A DNA stretch of 64,000 nucleotides from Gracilimonas sp965227785 (GTDB taxonomy: Bacteria; Bacteroidota; Rhodothermia; Balneolales; Balneolaceae). A model generated the notes under the pieces. The model saw only the letters and a list, made by a program, of their open reading frames with translations, was not told the DNA's origin and ran no database searches. The stretch's first letter is position 1. Each line of letters starts with the position of its first letter. Where the stretch lies: contig NZ_OZ245785.1 of NCBI RefSeq assembly GCF_965227785.1, positions 1,798,001 through 1,862,000 of the forward strand, in the 5' to 3' direction. Shown here piece after piece: positions 36,109 to 44,803 of this stretch. The position numbers were made by a program, and so were the translations under genes.

Positions 36109-37392
36109 TTATAGTGAGTCGATCACTTTTTGAGTGTTCGTTGTTTTATCTGCGATTAGTTTATTTACCACAAAGATTAAACCTATGAGTATGAAAAGAA
36201 TACTGTTTACAAGCATTCCTCCCAAGAAATTGTAAAATACAAGATAAGAAACAAAGGTAGCAAATAGTGCAATAGAAATGATATGCATATAGGAACCCTC
36301 TTCAGATTCCTTGATTGATTGAATCGCCGTTCTAAAGATTTTAGCCAATAAGGCTATGAATATGACGAACCCAACCAACCCTAACTCAGCAAAAACGGCA
36401 TAATATTCGTTATGAGGCTCAAATATTCCCTGGGTTGTTTCCGGAGGATGGTACGTTTTGAAGATTGTAGAAAACCCTCGAAAGCCTACACCCAACAAAT
36501 AACTGTCAAAAATCATATAAATGGCCGTTACAGCCAATAAAATTCTGAATTTTGAAGAGTCATCAGAAGATCCGGCAAAAATATCAACTAATCGCTCTAA
36601 GAATGAAAAAGTCAGCTGCTGAACTGTTCCGCTTATTGAGAATGCAATCATAAATGCTATGCCCATGTAGATAACTAACCGGAAATCTTTGGTAAAGTAC
36701 ATCACGCATACTGCTCCAAAAAAAATAGAAACCCAGGAACTTCGGGAATACGTTAATAAAACTGATCCGACAATAACCCCTATTAATACAAAAATGAACA
36801 TTCTTTTTTTGAAAGTAGCTGACTTACAAAACAGGGTAATCAGAAGCATCAGAGGAAGGAAGTAATTGCTTGCAAAAATATTAGGATCCAGCTCTCCTCC
36901 TGAAGACCTAACCAATTTCCCTCCCTGACTGGCAAAGTTGAAAGCAGCTATCTGGGGGTTAATATAAATTGCCAGCAAATTATACGCTGCAATGGACAGT
37001 GCAGTCACTACTGCTATTATACAAACCCATTTTAACTGCGAAGGCGTGTCAATGGTGTTAAACACCACATACGTCATTATAAGAAGAGCAAAAAAACGAA
37101 ATGTGATTAAAAGAGCTTCCTCCCTGTCCGGCGTATAGGTTATGGAAAGAAAGATCAGACATAAAAAAACCAAGTAGTAGCTTTCAAGACCATAGATATT
37201 AATTTCCAGTTCTCCATCAATAATCTTTTTTGCCACCAACAGCATAAAAGAACAGATAAAAGCCAACTGAAAAACGGTGATTGGAAGAGGGGAGCCTTCT
37301 TCTCCGGCAAAAATCACTCCGGTCAGTAAAGCCCCAACTAAAAGAGGGGTTACAAGAACCACCCCGTTAAATAACCGATCAATGGTCAGCAT
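36109..37392 (-). CDS. O-antigen ligase/polymerase family protein (Wzy/WaaL-like)
   Basis: A 427-residue membrane protein with eleven or twelve hydrophobic helices and a large periplasmic loop before the last helices containing the family pattern GVGFRGFSTIFKTYHPPE...PHNEYYAVFAELGLVGF. It should polymerise the undecaprenyl-linked repeat unit. The start overlaps the Wzz-like gene by 14 bases, so the two are translationally coupled, consistent with polymerase and chain-length regulator acting together. Confidence 0.85.
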   Translation of the reverse strand: MLTIDRLFNGVVLVTPLLVGALLTGVIFAGEEGSPLPITVFQLAFICSFMLLVAKKIIDGELEINIYGLESYYLVFLCLIFLSITYTPDREEALLITFRFFALLIMTYVVFNTIDTPSQLKWVCIIAVVTALSIAAYNLLAIYINPQIAAFNFASQGGKLVRSSGGELDPNIFASNYFLPLMLLITLFCKSATFKKRMFIFVLIGVIVGSVLLTYSRSSWVSIFFGAVCVMYFTKDFRLVIYMGIAFMIAFSISGTVQQLTFSFLERLVDIFAGSSDDSSKFRILLAVTAIYMIFDSYLLGVGFRGFSTIFKTYHPPETTQGIFEPHNEYYAVFAELGLVGFVIFIALLAKIFRTAIQSIKESEEGSYMHIISIALFATFVSYLVFYNFLGGMLVNSILFILIGLIFVVNKLIADKTTNTQKVIDSL

Positions 37393-38587
37393 TTCTAAAA
37401 CTTAAAGCCGAAGTAAATTTTTGATACCGCTCGTAATCTCCGGGGTTCTCTTCTTTCCACTTATCAAAAAATACTTTCAGAAAGGCGATGATACATCCAA
37501 ACAGAAATGCCGCAATCATGATATAAGCTCGCTTGGGGCTGTGTTTATACGTTGGCTTAACCGCGTTATCAATAACCATTAGCCCGGATGTAGCCTCCTC
37601 ATAACTCAGCTTTTGTTGCTCGTACTGAGGATAAAGCACCTTATAAATCTCTTCCTGAACCATAACTTCCCGATATCTCCGCAGATATTCTACAAACAAG
37701 GCAGGCATTTCTTCTACCGGTTGAAAAATATCAAACTGCCCGTCTGTGGTTTCCAGTCCTTCACCGGAACCTTTGATCAGATTATTATATCGCCGTTCGA
37801 GTGCTCTTTTTTGAGTTCTTAAATCGGTAAGCTTTGAACTGTTCTCACCCAGAACATCCTGCAGATAGTTAATTTGAATTTCCAGCTTTACCAGCTCTGT
37901 CCGTACTTCTGCAATTGCTCCGATTTGTGCGGCAGCCTGTTCTTCCACTTCCAGAATACCATAGCGGCTTTGAAACGCCACCAAACTGTCTTCAGCTTCT
38001 TCCATATCGACGAGGTTTTGCTCCAGCCGGTTTTTTATCAGTAGATACCCGTCTTCAACATTCTTTTTATTGAGTCTTTGAACCGTTGAATCTACCACTT
38101 CATAGTATCTTTTAACCAGGTTATAAACGCGCTCCGGATCATCCCCCAAATGAGCTAATTTCAACGCAATGATTGAATTAAAACCAATACCACCCTCGCG
38201 GATGTCTTCAATTTCAATGCTGTTGTCAAACATTTTTCGCTGTGCCTCAGGAATATCGTTTCCATAAACTTCAGCAAGGTTAAATTCCTCGATCAACAGA
38301 TCCTGGATTTCCGTACTTCTCAGTAAAACCAGCACTTGTTCTGCAGAAATACTGCTTCCGCCCATCTGAATGTCTGCCAACCCGCTGAGCAAACCACCGC
38401 CTGAGAGGTTAATTGAATTCCCATCCGTAACAACAAACGACACTTCCGATCGATAGGTCTTCGGCCAGGCAAAAGCTAAAATGGTGCCTATAACGGTAGC
38501 CGTTAATACGATTATCGCTATCGTCTTTTTTCTTAAAGCCAGCGTTGTGGCTACATCTAAAATATCTACTTTTCTGTTTTCACTCAT
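37379..38587 (-). CDS. Wzz-like polysaccharide co-polymerase
   Basis: A 402-residue protein with two membrane helices (~22-42 and ~355-375) flanking a long periplasmic region with coiled coil (~155-290), the layout of Wzz chain-length regulators. No cytoplasmic tyrosine-kinase domain follows the second helix. The second helix is preceded by a Pro-containing segment (VIDNAVKPTYKHSPKRAYI). It begins seven bases after the pyrB stop and overlaps the polymerase gene by 14 bases. Confidence 0.85.
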   Translation of the reverse strand: MSENRKVDILDVATTLALRKKTIAIIVLTATVIGTILAFAWPKTYRSEVSFVVTDGNSINLSGGGLLSGLADIQMGGSSISAEQVLVLLRSTEIQDLLIEEFNLAEVYGNDIPEAQRKMFDNSIEIEDIREGGIGFNSIIALKLAHLGDDPERVYNLVKRYYEVVDSTVQRLNKKNVEDGYLLIKNRLEQNLVDMEEAEDSLVAFQSRYGILEVEEQAAAQIGAIAEVRTELVKLEIQINYLQDVLGENSSKLTDLRTQKRALERRYNNLIKGSGEGLETTDGQFDIFQPVEEMPALFVEYLRRYREVMVQEEIYKVLYPQYEQQKLSYEEATSGLMVIDNAVKPTYKHSPKRAYIMIAAFLFGCIIAFLKVFFDKWKEENPGDYERYQKFTSALSFRNADH

Positions 38588-38594
38588 TGTTTAA

Positions 38595-39545
38595 TTAAAC
38601 TCGGTTCCCACCACTTAATAAATATAAAATTGCCATACGTACCGCAACCCCATTCGTCACCTGATCCAATATAACCGCTCGGTCGCTGTCGGCGACTTCA
38701 CTTTCCATCTCAACTCCACGGTTTATGGGGCCAGGATGCATGATTTTAAACTCGGGATATTTTTCCAGATGAGAAAGTTTTATTCCAAAACGCTCATGGT
38801 ACTCCCTTGTAGAAGGGAAAAACTCCGTGCCCGACTCTTGCCGCTCCAGCTGTATACGCAGGGCCATAGCTATATCACACCAGGCCAGCGTCTCTTCCAG
38901 GCTGTAGGAAACCTCAACTCCCATATCCTTAACAAATACCGGCATCAGTGTTTTTGGTCCACACAATACAACATCGGCGCCCAGTTTTTTTAGCCCAATA
39001 ATGTTCGATCTCACCACCCGACTGTGAGATATATCACCAATAATGGCAATTTTTTTGCCTTTCAGATCTGGGTAAATGGTTTGCATGGTAAACATATCCA
39101 GCAACGCCTGCGTGGGGTGTTCATGCGCGCCATCTCCGGCATTCAGGATGGCCGCATCCACGCATTTGGTGAGGAAGTGTGGAACTCCCGGACTTTCATG
39201 CCGCACCACCACCATATCAATTTTCATGGAGCTGATGTTGCGGATGGTATCTTTAAGCGACTCTCCTTTTTTAGTACTGGACGAACTGGTGGAGAAGTTC
39301 ACCACATCAGCTCCCATTCGTTTCTGAGCAAGCTCAAAAGAAAGCCGAGTTCGGGTACTGTTTTCGTAAAAGAGATTAACTATAGTTTTATCACGAAGAG
39401 TAGGGACTTTAGGTACCGGGCGATCTAAAATTTCTCTGAAATACTTAGCCTGCTCCAATACGTAGAGGATATCATCAGCCGAGTAATCCGTTAGTCCCAG
39501 CAGGTGCTTTTGTTTGAAAGGATATTCTCTGGATGGTTTATCCAT
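38595..39545 (-). CDS. pyrB: Aspartate carbamoyltransferase catalytic subunit
   Basis: A 316-residue enzyme of pyrimidine synthesis that condenses carbamoyl phosphate with aspartate. Signature residues: carbamoyl-phosphate loop STRTRLSFE at ~60-68, the SSSTKKGES loop, HEHPTQALLD, and a C-terminal HPGPINRG. Length and motifs match the catalytic chain; no regulatory chain (pyrI) is adjacent. It overlaps pyrR by 8 bases and is followed after seven bases by the Wzz-like gene. Confidence 0.95.
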   Translation of the reverse strand: MDKPSREYPFKQKHLLGLTDYSADDILYVLEQAKYFREILDRPVPKVPTLRDKTIVNLFYENSTRTRLSFELAQKRMGADVVNFSTSSSSTKKGESLKDTIRNISSMKIDMVVVRHESPGVPHFLTKCVDAAILNAGDGAHEHPTQALLDMFTMQTIYPDLKGKKIAIIGDISHSRVVRSNIIGLKKLGADVVLCGPKTLMPVFVKDMGVEVSYSLEETLAWCDIAMALRIQLERQESGTEFFPSTREYHERFGIKLSHLEKYPEFKIMHPGPINRGVEMESEVADSDRAVILDQVTNGVAVRMAILYLLSGGNRV

Positions 39546-40089
39546 TCTCAGCTACCTCCACCTCTACTACATACACGGCATCTTCGCCGTCCAATTCATT
39601 TACTTTTACCCGTACTTCTTCGTTTTCATATGTGGGAACATACATTCCCATGTAATCAGCAGCTATGGGTAATTCCCGATGCCCGCGGTCAATCATACAG
39701 CAAAACTTAATACTCCTTGGTCGACCATAAGCCATAAGAGCATCCATTGCAGAACGAACCGTTCGGCCTGTGTACAGCACGTCATCTACCAAAACAATAT
39801 CACGGTCATATAGATCGAAGGGAATCTCAGTGACTTTAACTTCCGGCATTTTTAGTTTGGAGCGATAATCATCCCGGTAAAAGGTTACGTCCAGCACCCC
39901 AAAGTCGATATCCTTATTGAAGGACTTTCTGATTTCTTCCACAATGCGTTTCCCTATATGTACGCCGCGTGTCTGCATTCCTATTATGGCAAGGCGATCA
40001 ACATCATCATAGCCTTCCAGAAATTGATGGGCAAACCGCAGGTAAATGCGATCCAGATCTTCGGCCGTCATGATTTGTGCTTTCTTCAA
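39538..40089 (-). CDS. pyrR: PyrR: pyrimidine regulator / uracil phosphoribosyltransferase
   Basis: A 183-residue phosphoribosyltransferase-fold protein with PRPP-binding loop IVLVDDVLYTGRTVRSAMDAL and N-terminus KAQIMTAEDLDRIYLRFAHQ typical of PyrR. The TTG start at 40089 is chosen because the alignment covers the residues before the internal ATG (40071) and because AGAAGG lies nine bases upstream. PyrR senses UMP and controls pyr mRNA by attenuation in Firmicutes; no clear anti-terminator pair is visible in the leader here. First gene of a seven-gene minus-strand run that leads into exopolysaccharide genes. Confidence 0.92.
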   Translation of the reverse strand: MKKAQIMTAEDLDRIYLRFAHQFLEGYDDVDRLAIIGMQTRGVHIGKRIVEEIRKSFNKDIDFGVLDVTFYRDDYRSKLKMPEVKVTEIPFDLYDRDIVLVDDVLYTGRTVRSAMDALMAYGRPRSIKFCCMIDRGHRELPIAADYMGMYVPTYENEEVRVKVNELDGEDAVYVVEVEVAENG

Positions 40090-40111
40090 GCGGGGATACC
40101 TTCTTTTTTTG

Positions 40112-40129
40112 AACGCTAAAGTTAGCGTT
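40112..40129. promoter_or_regulatory. Palindrome in the pyrR-sucC divergent region
   Basis: AACGCTAA-AG-TTAGCGTT has perfect 8-base arms and lies 23 bases before the pyrR start. It is not followed by Ts in the pyrR direction, so it looks like an operator or mRNA hairpin rather than a terminator. Confidence 0.45.
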
Positions 40130-40355
40130 TGTATGCTGTAAATGCCAAAGGAAAGTAACAGAAAGCTGAAACATAAATATCAGTAATGAAACGCTTTCAA
40201 TCGGTTACAGCGTTGTGATTTAACAATTTCTAAATAAAGTGTAATGTAAAAGGATATCTAATAATACCGGCCGGCTAAAGTCACCTTTCTTTTAGCTCCT
40301 AATCTCGGTATTATTGGCACCCGAAAAATCGCTTTTAATACTTAAAAATGTATCC

Positions 40356-41561
40356 ATGAAAATACACGAGTATCAGGCCAAAGAAATTCTTGAAAAATAT
40401 AATGTCGCTGTTCCGGCCGGAATTGCAACTACTACCGTAAAAGAGACGGTTGAAGCTGCCAAAAAATTGAAAGAAGACGGAGCTTCCCTTTTTGTTGTGA
40501 AGGCTCAGATTCATGCCGGCGGACGTGGCAAAGGCCGAACCAAAAAGAATAACGCCAAAGGAGTTGTCCTCTGCAAAACCATTGATGAGGTAAAAGAAGC
40601 AGCCGAATCTTTGCTGGGGGATGTGCTCGTGACTATCCAAACCGGTGAAGAAGGCCAGCTGGTGCAGCGCCTGTATGTTACCGATGGTGTTGACATCAAG
40701 TCCGAGTTCTACCTGGGTATTTTGATGGATCGCGCAGTAAGCAAAAATGTGATCATGGCTTCCACTGAAGGTGGCGTTGAGATTGAAAAAGTAGCAGAAG
40801 AGACTCCTGAAAAAATCGTTAAGGAATGGGTTGAGCCGGGAATGGATCTTCAACCAAATCAGGCCCGTCGTATTGCTTTTGCATTAGGACTTGAAGGAGA
40901 CGCACTCAAAAAAGGTATCAAATTTGTGCAGGCACTGTACAAAGCATATGAAGAAACCGATGCAAACATGTTTGAGATTAATCCACTGATCGTCACTCCA
41001 GATAATGATGTTTACGCGCTGGATGCCAAAGTAACTTTTGATGACAATGCGCTTTATCGACACAAAGATTTAGCAGAGTTGAAAGATGAAGCGGAAGAGG
41101 ATCCGGCCGAACTTGAGGCACAAAAATATGACCTAAACTACATCAAGTTGGATGGAAACGTAGGTTGTATGGTAAATGGCGCCGGTCTTGCGATGGCAAC
41201 CATGGATATCATCAAGCTTTCCGGTGGTGAGCCTGCCAACTTCCTGGATGTAGGTGGTGGAGCTAATGTTGAAACCGTTAAGAATGGATTTCGCATTATT
41301 CTTGAAGATAAAAATGTGAAGGCCATCCTAATCAATATTTTTGGTGGAATTGTTCGGTGTGATCGTGTAGCTAACGGCGTTATTGAAGCGGTTAAAGACC
41401 CTGAGATTGCTGAGAAAGTCAAAGATGTACCGATTATCGTACGTCTTCAGGGAACTAACGCTAAAGAAGCGAAAGAGATTATCGACAACAGCGATCTCAA
41501 TGTAATTTCTGCCGTATTGCTGAAAGAAGCAGCCGAAGAAGTTTCCAAAGTCCTGGCTTAA
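40356..41561 (+). CDS. sucC: Succinyl-CoA synthetase beta subunit
   Basis: A 401-residue TCA-cycle enzyme subunit. It starts MKIHEYQAKEIL, has the ATP-grasp segment KAQIHAGGRGK and the CoA-ligase part with FLDVGGGANVETVKNGF and LINIFGGIVRCDRVANGVIEA. It pairs with SucD, which is not adjacent, an arrangement common in this group. The ATG at 40356 is chosen over an in-frame codon 14 residues upstream because it gives the conserved N-terminus. Closed by a terminator. Confidence 0.96.
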   Translation: MKIHEYQAKEILEKYNVAVPAGIATTTVKETVEAAKKLKEDGASLFVVKAQIHAGGRGKGRTKKNNAKGVVLCKTIDEVKEAAESLLGDVLVTIQTGEEGQLVQRLYVTDGVDIKSEFYLGILMDRAVSKNVIMASTEGGVEIEKVAEETPEKIVKEWVEPGMDLQPNQARRIAFALGLEGDALKKGIKFVQALYKAYEETDANMFEINPLIVTPDNDVYALDAKVTFDDNALYRHKDLAELKDEAEEDPAELEAQKYDLNYIKLDGNVGCMVNGAGLAMATMDIIKLSGGEPANFLDVGGGANVETVKNGFRIILEDKNVKAILINIFGGIVRCDRVANGVIEAVKDPEIAEKVKDVPIIVRLQGTNAKEAKEIIDNSDLNVISAVLLKEAAEEVSKVLA

Positions 41562-41588
41562 CAGCCTCAAATAATTAAGCAATTCTAA

Positions 41589-41620
41589 GCCTGATCTATA
41601 AAAAGATCAGGCTTTTTTTA
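41589..41620 (+). terminator. Rho-independent terminator after sucC
   Basis: GCCTGATC pairs with GATCAGGC around TATAAAAA and is followed by seven Ts, 27 bases after the sucC stop. Confidence 0.92.
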
Positions 41621-41656
41621 TTTATAATAGGCTAATTACCATCTCACATTACGCTT

Positions 41657-42028
41657 ATGAAACCATTTGATTTAGAAATAACCTCCATTTCAAAAGGACC
41701 GGAAGAGCTCACCTATCAGCTTCCAATCAATGCAACCGTTCAAAAGCAGATTTCTGCTAAAAACCGCTCTGATTATTTTATTGCTGAACTGGAGAATAGC
41801 GTGTTTTGGGTAGATAAGAAGAAAGGGATTAATACCGAGATCAACCATGTTGTAATCTGCACCAAGAAAAAAAGTCAGTTTGTGGAAAAGGATATGAAAG
41901 GTGTAATCATTGCCATTGCCTACGTTCTGGACGAAACGGTGAATACGGATAAGATCTTAGACCTCAAAAAGATTAAATACATAGCGGACGGAACCGCTTC
42001 TGCCACCAAAAAATGGGGACTCTTCTAA
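41657..42028 (+). CDS. Small soluble protein of unknown function
   Basis: A 123-residue protein without signal peptide or membrane helix. It is mixed alpha/beta by eye, with a Lys-rich C-terminal half (LKKIKYIADGTASATKKWGLF). It sits alone between the sucC terminator and the convergent bshA gene (7-base gap). Codon use looks like that of its neighbours, and the ATG has an ordinary position behind the terminator, so it is probably a real gene. I do not recognise a family. Confidence 0.6.
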   Translation: MKPFDLEITSISKGPEELTYQLPINATVQKQISAKNRSDYFIAELENSVFWVDKKKGINTEINHVVICTKKKSQFVEKDMKGVIIAIAYVLDETVNTDKILDLKKIKYIADGTASATKKWGLF

Positions 42029-42035
42029 TTAATTA

Positions 42036-43178
42036 CTAAACGCTGTGCAATAGCTTGGCGCTGACGTCCTCGTAGAACCTCTCATACTCTTCGACCACTA
42101 TATCCTGATTATATCTCTCTGCCTGCTTTCTGGCATTGGCCGCCATCTTGCTGTGAAGTTTGGTATCCGAAAGAATTTTAACTCCGTATTCGGCCATACA
42201 ATTCACATCGTCCAGATCGCACAGATATCCGGTTTCTCCGTGAACATTCACTTCAGGCAATCCACCTATATTGGAACTGATAACCGGTACGCTGCAACTC
42301 ATGGCTTCAAGTGCAGCAAGCCCGAAAGTTTCCGAGCCGGATGGAATTAAAAACAGATCAGCGATCGAAAGCACATCCTCCACTTGCTCCAACTTACCAA
42401 GGAAGCGAACATGTTCACAAATTCCCAGATCACGACATTGCTGTTCGGCTTTCTGCCGGTCGGGACCGTCTCCTACGAGTAACAACTTGGAATCTATTCC
42501 CGACTCTAAGATTTTAGCAAAAACGGTAATTACCTCCGGTACCCGCTTCACTTTTCTGAAGTTGGAAACATGGACAATCACTTTTTCATCATTCGGACAG
42601 ATCGCTTTCTTAAAGTGACTCTTGTTGGATTTTTTAAAGCGATCCAAATCAATAAAGTTGGGAATCACTTTTATATCCTGCTTTATATTGAACCGGTCAT
42701 AGGTTTCTCGTTTCAGATATTCCGAAACAGCGGTCACTCCATCACTTTTGTCGATTGAAAACTCTACCACATGTTTATAACTCGGGTCACTGCCTACCAG
42801 TGTGATATCCGTCCCGTGAAGTGTGGTTACCACCGGAACGTGACGGGCTTTTTCAGCCATAATTTGTTTGGCCAAATACGCGCTGGTTGCGTGAGGCAAA
42901 GCATAATGAACGTGTAACAAGTCCAGATCCTGGTATTCAATCAGGTTCACCATTTGTGTTGCCAGGGCGAGATCGTAAGGTGGGTACTCAAACAATGGAT
43001 AGGAATTGATGGACACCTCATGATACGTAATACCGGTTTCCAGAGTATCGAGCCGGGCCGGCTTGGCGTAACTCATCATATGGATATTATGGCCTTTCTT
43101 AGCCAGTGTTTTCGCTAATTCAGTAGCTACAACACCACTCCCGCCAAAAGTAGGATAACAGACAATTCCTATATTCAT
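42036..43178 (-). CDS. bshA: N-acetyl-alpha-D-glucosaminyl L-malate synthase
   Basis: A 380-residue GT4 enzyme for the first step of bacillithiol synthesis: transfer of GlcNAc from UDP-GlcNAc to L-malate. The N-terminus NIGIVCYPTFGGSGVVATELA and the HYALPHATSAYLAKQI and HGTDITLVGSDPSY segments are characteristic of BshA; the donor site reads PSGSETFGLAALEAMSCSVPVI. It indicates that the organism uses bacillithiol as low-molecular-weight thiol. Single gene, divergent from yebC. Confidence 0.92.
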   Translation of the reverse strand: MNIGIVCYPTFGGSGVVATELAKTLAKKGHNIHMMSYAKPARLDTLETGITYHEVSINSYPLFEYPPYDLALATQMVNLIEYQDLDLLHVHYALPHATSAYLAKQIMAEKARHVPVVTTLHGTDITLVGSDPSYKHVVEFSIDKSDGVTAVSEYLKRETYDRFNIKQDIKVIPNFIDLDRFKKSNKSHFKKAICPNDEKVIVHVSNFRKVKRVPEVITVFAKILESGIDSKLLLVGDGPDRQKAEQQCRDLGICEHVRFLGKLEQVEDVLSIADLFLIPSGSETFGLAALEAMSCSVPVISSNIGGLPEVNVHGETGYLCDLDDVNCMAEYGVKILSDTKLHSKMAANARKQAERYNQDIVVEEYERFYEDVSAKLLHSV

Positions 43179-43394
43179 TCCAAAAATTAAGGTTACTGGG
43201 TTAGATGTATTGAACTCAAAAATACATAAACTATTGCAGTGATTAGCAGCTCAACACAAGGTTTAACAGTTTGGTTTCAAACAAATTGATTTCCTTATCG
43301 TCCACAAGAAAAAACTATGCGAGCATTTCTTATACAAGCATTCATTTTTGTATATTTATAAATTGTAACAGCATAAAAACCGCACATAACTCCT

Positions 43395-44150
43395 ATGGCA
43401 GGACATTCGAAATGGGCGAACATTCGCCACAAAAAAGCTAAAGAAGACGCTAAGCGTTCTAAGATTTTCACCAAACACATCAAAGAAATTACTGTTGCTG
43501 CACGCGAAGGTGGTGGTGATGTGGATGGGAACCCCCGCTTGTCTCTTGCCATCGAAAATGCCAAAGCAGACAACGTCCCCAAAGACAATATTGAAAGAGC
43601 CATTAAACGTGGCACCGGAGAGGATACAGGTGGAGCCAGCTATGAGGAAACTACCTTTGAGGGATACGGACCCGGGGGAATTGCCTACTTTATTGAAGTC
43701 ACTACCGACAACAACAACAGGACCGTGAGCGATATTCGCCATATTTTTACAAAACACGGGGGTAATATGGGCACCAATGGTTCCGTTGGTTATATGTTTG
43801 AGCAAAAAGGTATGATTCAGGTAACATCTGAAGGACTCGATGACGAGGAGTTTATGCTTGAAGCCATTGACTCCGGCGCCACCGATGTAGATACCGATGA
43901 TGAGATGTTTGTAGTTTACACGACCCGTGAAGAACTTTTTGAGGTACGAAATCGTCTTGAAGAGTCCGGTTATGAAATTGAGAATGCATCGTTAATACGG
44001 GAAGCCGTAACCGAAACCAAAGTAGATGAAGATACCGCCGTCTCAAATTTAAAGATGATGGAAAAATTTGAAGAGAATGACGATGTCAACAATGTATTCA
44101 CTAATATGTTGATGGATGATGAAACCGTAGCCCTTGCTGAGAACCTCTAA
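43395..44150 (+). CDS. yebC: YebC/PmpR-family translation/transcription regulator
   Basis: A 251-residue protein with the family start MAGHSKWANIRHKKAKEDAKR and motifs NPRLSLAIENAKADNVPKDNIERAIKRG and EGYGPGGIAYFIE. YebC proteins are cytoplasmic; some members regulate transcription and some help ribosomes through stalled proline stretches. It is followed after only six bases by the first Bat gene, so it seems to head that operon here. Confidence 0.94.
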   Translation: MAGHSKWANIRHKKAKEDAKRSKIFTKHIKEITVAAREGGGDVDGNPRLSLAIENAKADNVPKDNIERAIKRGTGEDTGGASYEETTFEGYGPGGIAYFIEVTTDNNNRTVSDIRHIFTKHGGNMGTNGSVGYMFEQKGMIQVTSEGLDDEEFMLEAIDSGATDVDTDDEMFVVYTTREELFEVRNRLEESGYEIENASLIREAVTETKVDEDTAVSNLKMMEKFEENDDVNNVFTNMLMDDETVALAENL

Positions 44151-44156
44151 ATAACA

Positions 44157-44801
44157 ATGATTCGTACGCTTTCTTACATAGCGCTTTTATTTCTACTGAC
44201 TGCCTCTGCCATAACAGATGGGCGGGAAGCCAACAAGGCCTACGAGAAAGGTGATTACCAACAGGCGGAACAACTATATCTTTCTGCGATTGAACAGGAA
44301 CCTGATAACGCAAAGCTGTATTTCAACCTTGGAAATACACAGGCAAAACAAGGGAAAGTAGAAGAAGCTATACAATCATACATGGAATTCAGAGGCTTGG
44401 CGGAATCACCTGAAGATAAAGCCAAAGCGGAGTATAACATCGGTACGTTGCTGACCGAAACACAAAAGTGGAAGCCTGCTGCCACTCATTTCAAAAATGC
44501 CCTGAAGCTCAATCCGGGTGATGTAGATGCAAAGCATAATTACGAACAAGCTCTTGCCAAACAACAAGAACAGGAAGAGCAACAAGAAGGGCAGGATCAG
44601 AATCAACAAAACCAGCCACCGCCTGAACCCAGCGAATATGCTTTAGCCATGAAAGAACAAGCTGAGAAACTGGTGGCTCAGCGCAAGTATGCCGAGGCAT
44701 ATAACTTAATGCAACGAGCCCTTGATGCCGATGATTCCGTTCGGGCCTTTAATGATTTCATCGAACGAATTAAAAACGTTTCAGATATCGACACCAATTA
44801 A
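44157..44801 (+). CDS. BatC-like TPR protein
   Basis: A 214-residue exported or membrane-anchored protein: N-terminal hydrophobic segment (~1-20), about three TPR repeats (~24-135, e.g. ANKAYEKGDYQQAEQLYLSAI, LYFNLGNTQAKQGKVEEAIQSY), a Gln/Glu-rich linker (~138-160) and a C-terminal helix with YALAMKEQAEKLVAQRKYAEAYNLM. This matches BatC of the Bacteroides aerotolerance operon. Protein-protein scaffold in the periplasm. Six bases after yebC, two before the next gene. Confidence 0.75.
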   Translation: MIRTLSYIALLFLLTASAITDGREANKAYEKGDYQQAEQLYLSAIEQEPDNAKLYFNLGNTQAKQGKVEEAIQSYMEFRGLAESPEDKAKAEYNIGTLLTETQKWKPAATHFKNALKLNPGDVDAKHNYEQALAKQQEQEEQQEGQDQNQQNQPPPEPSEYALAMKEQAEKLVAQRKYAEAYNLMQRALDADDSVRAFNDFIERIKNVSDIDTN

Positions 44802-44803
44802 TT

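Noticed and set aside
40112..40129. Palindrome before pyrR as a transcription terminator or attenuator
   Set aside because: In the pyrR direction it is followed by a run of As, not Ts, so it cannot act as an intrinsic terminator; kept only as a possible operator.
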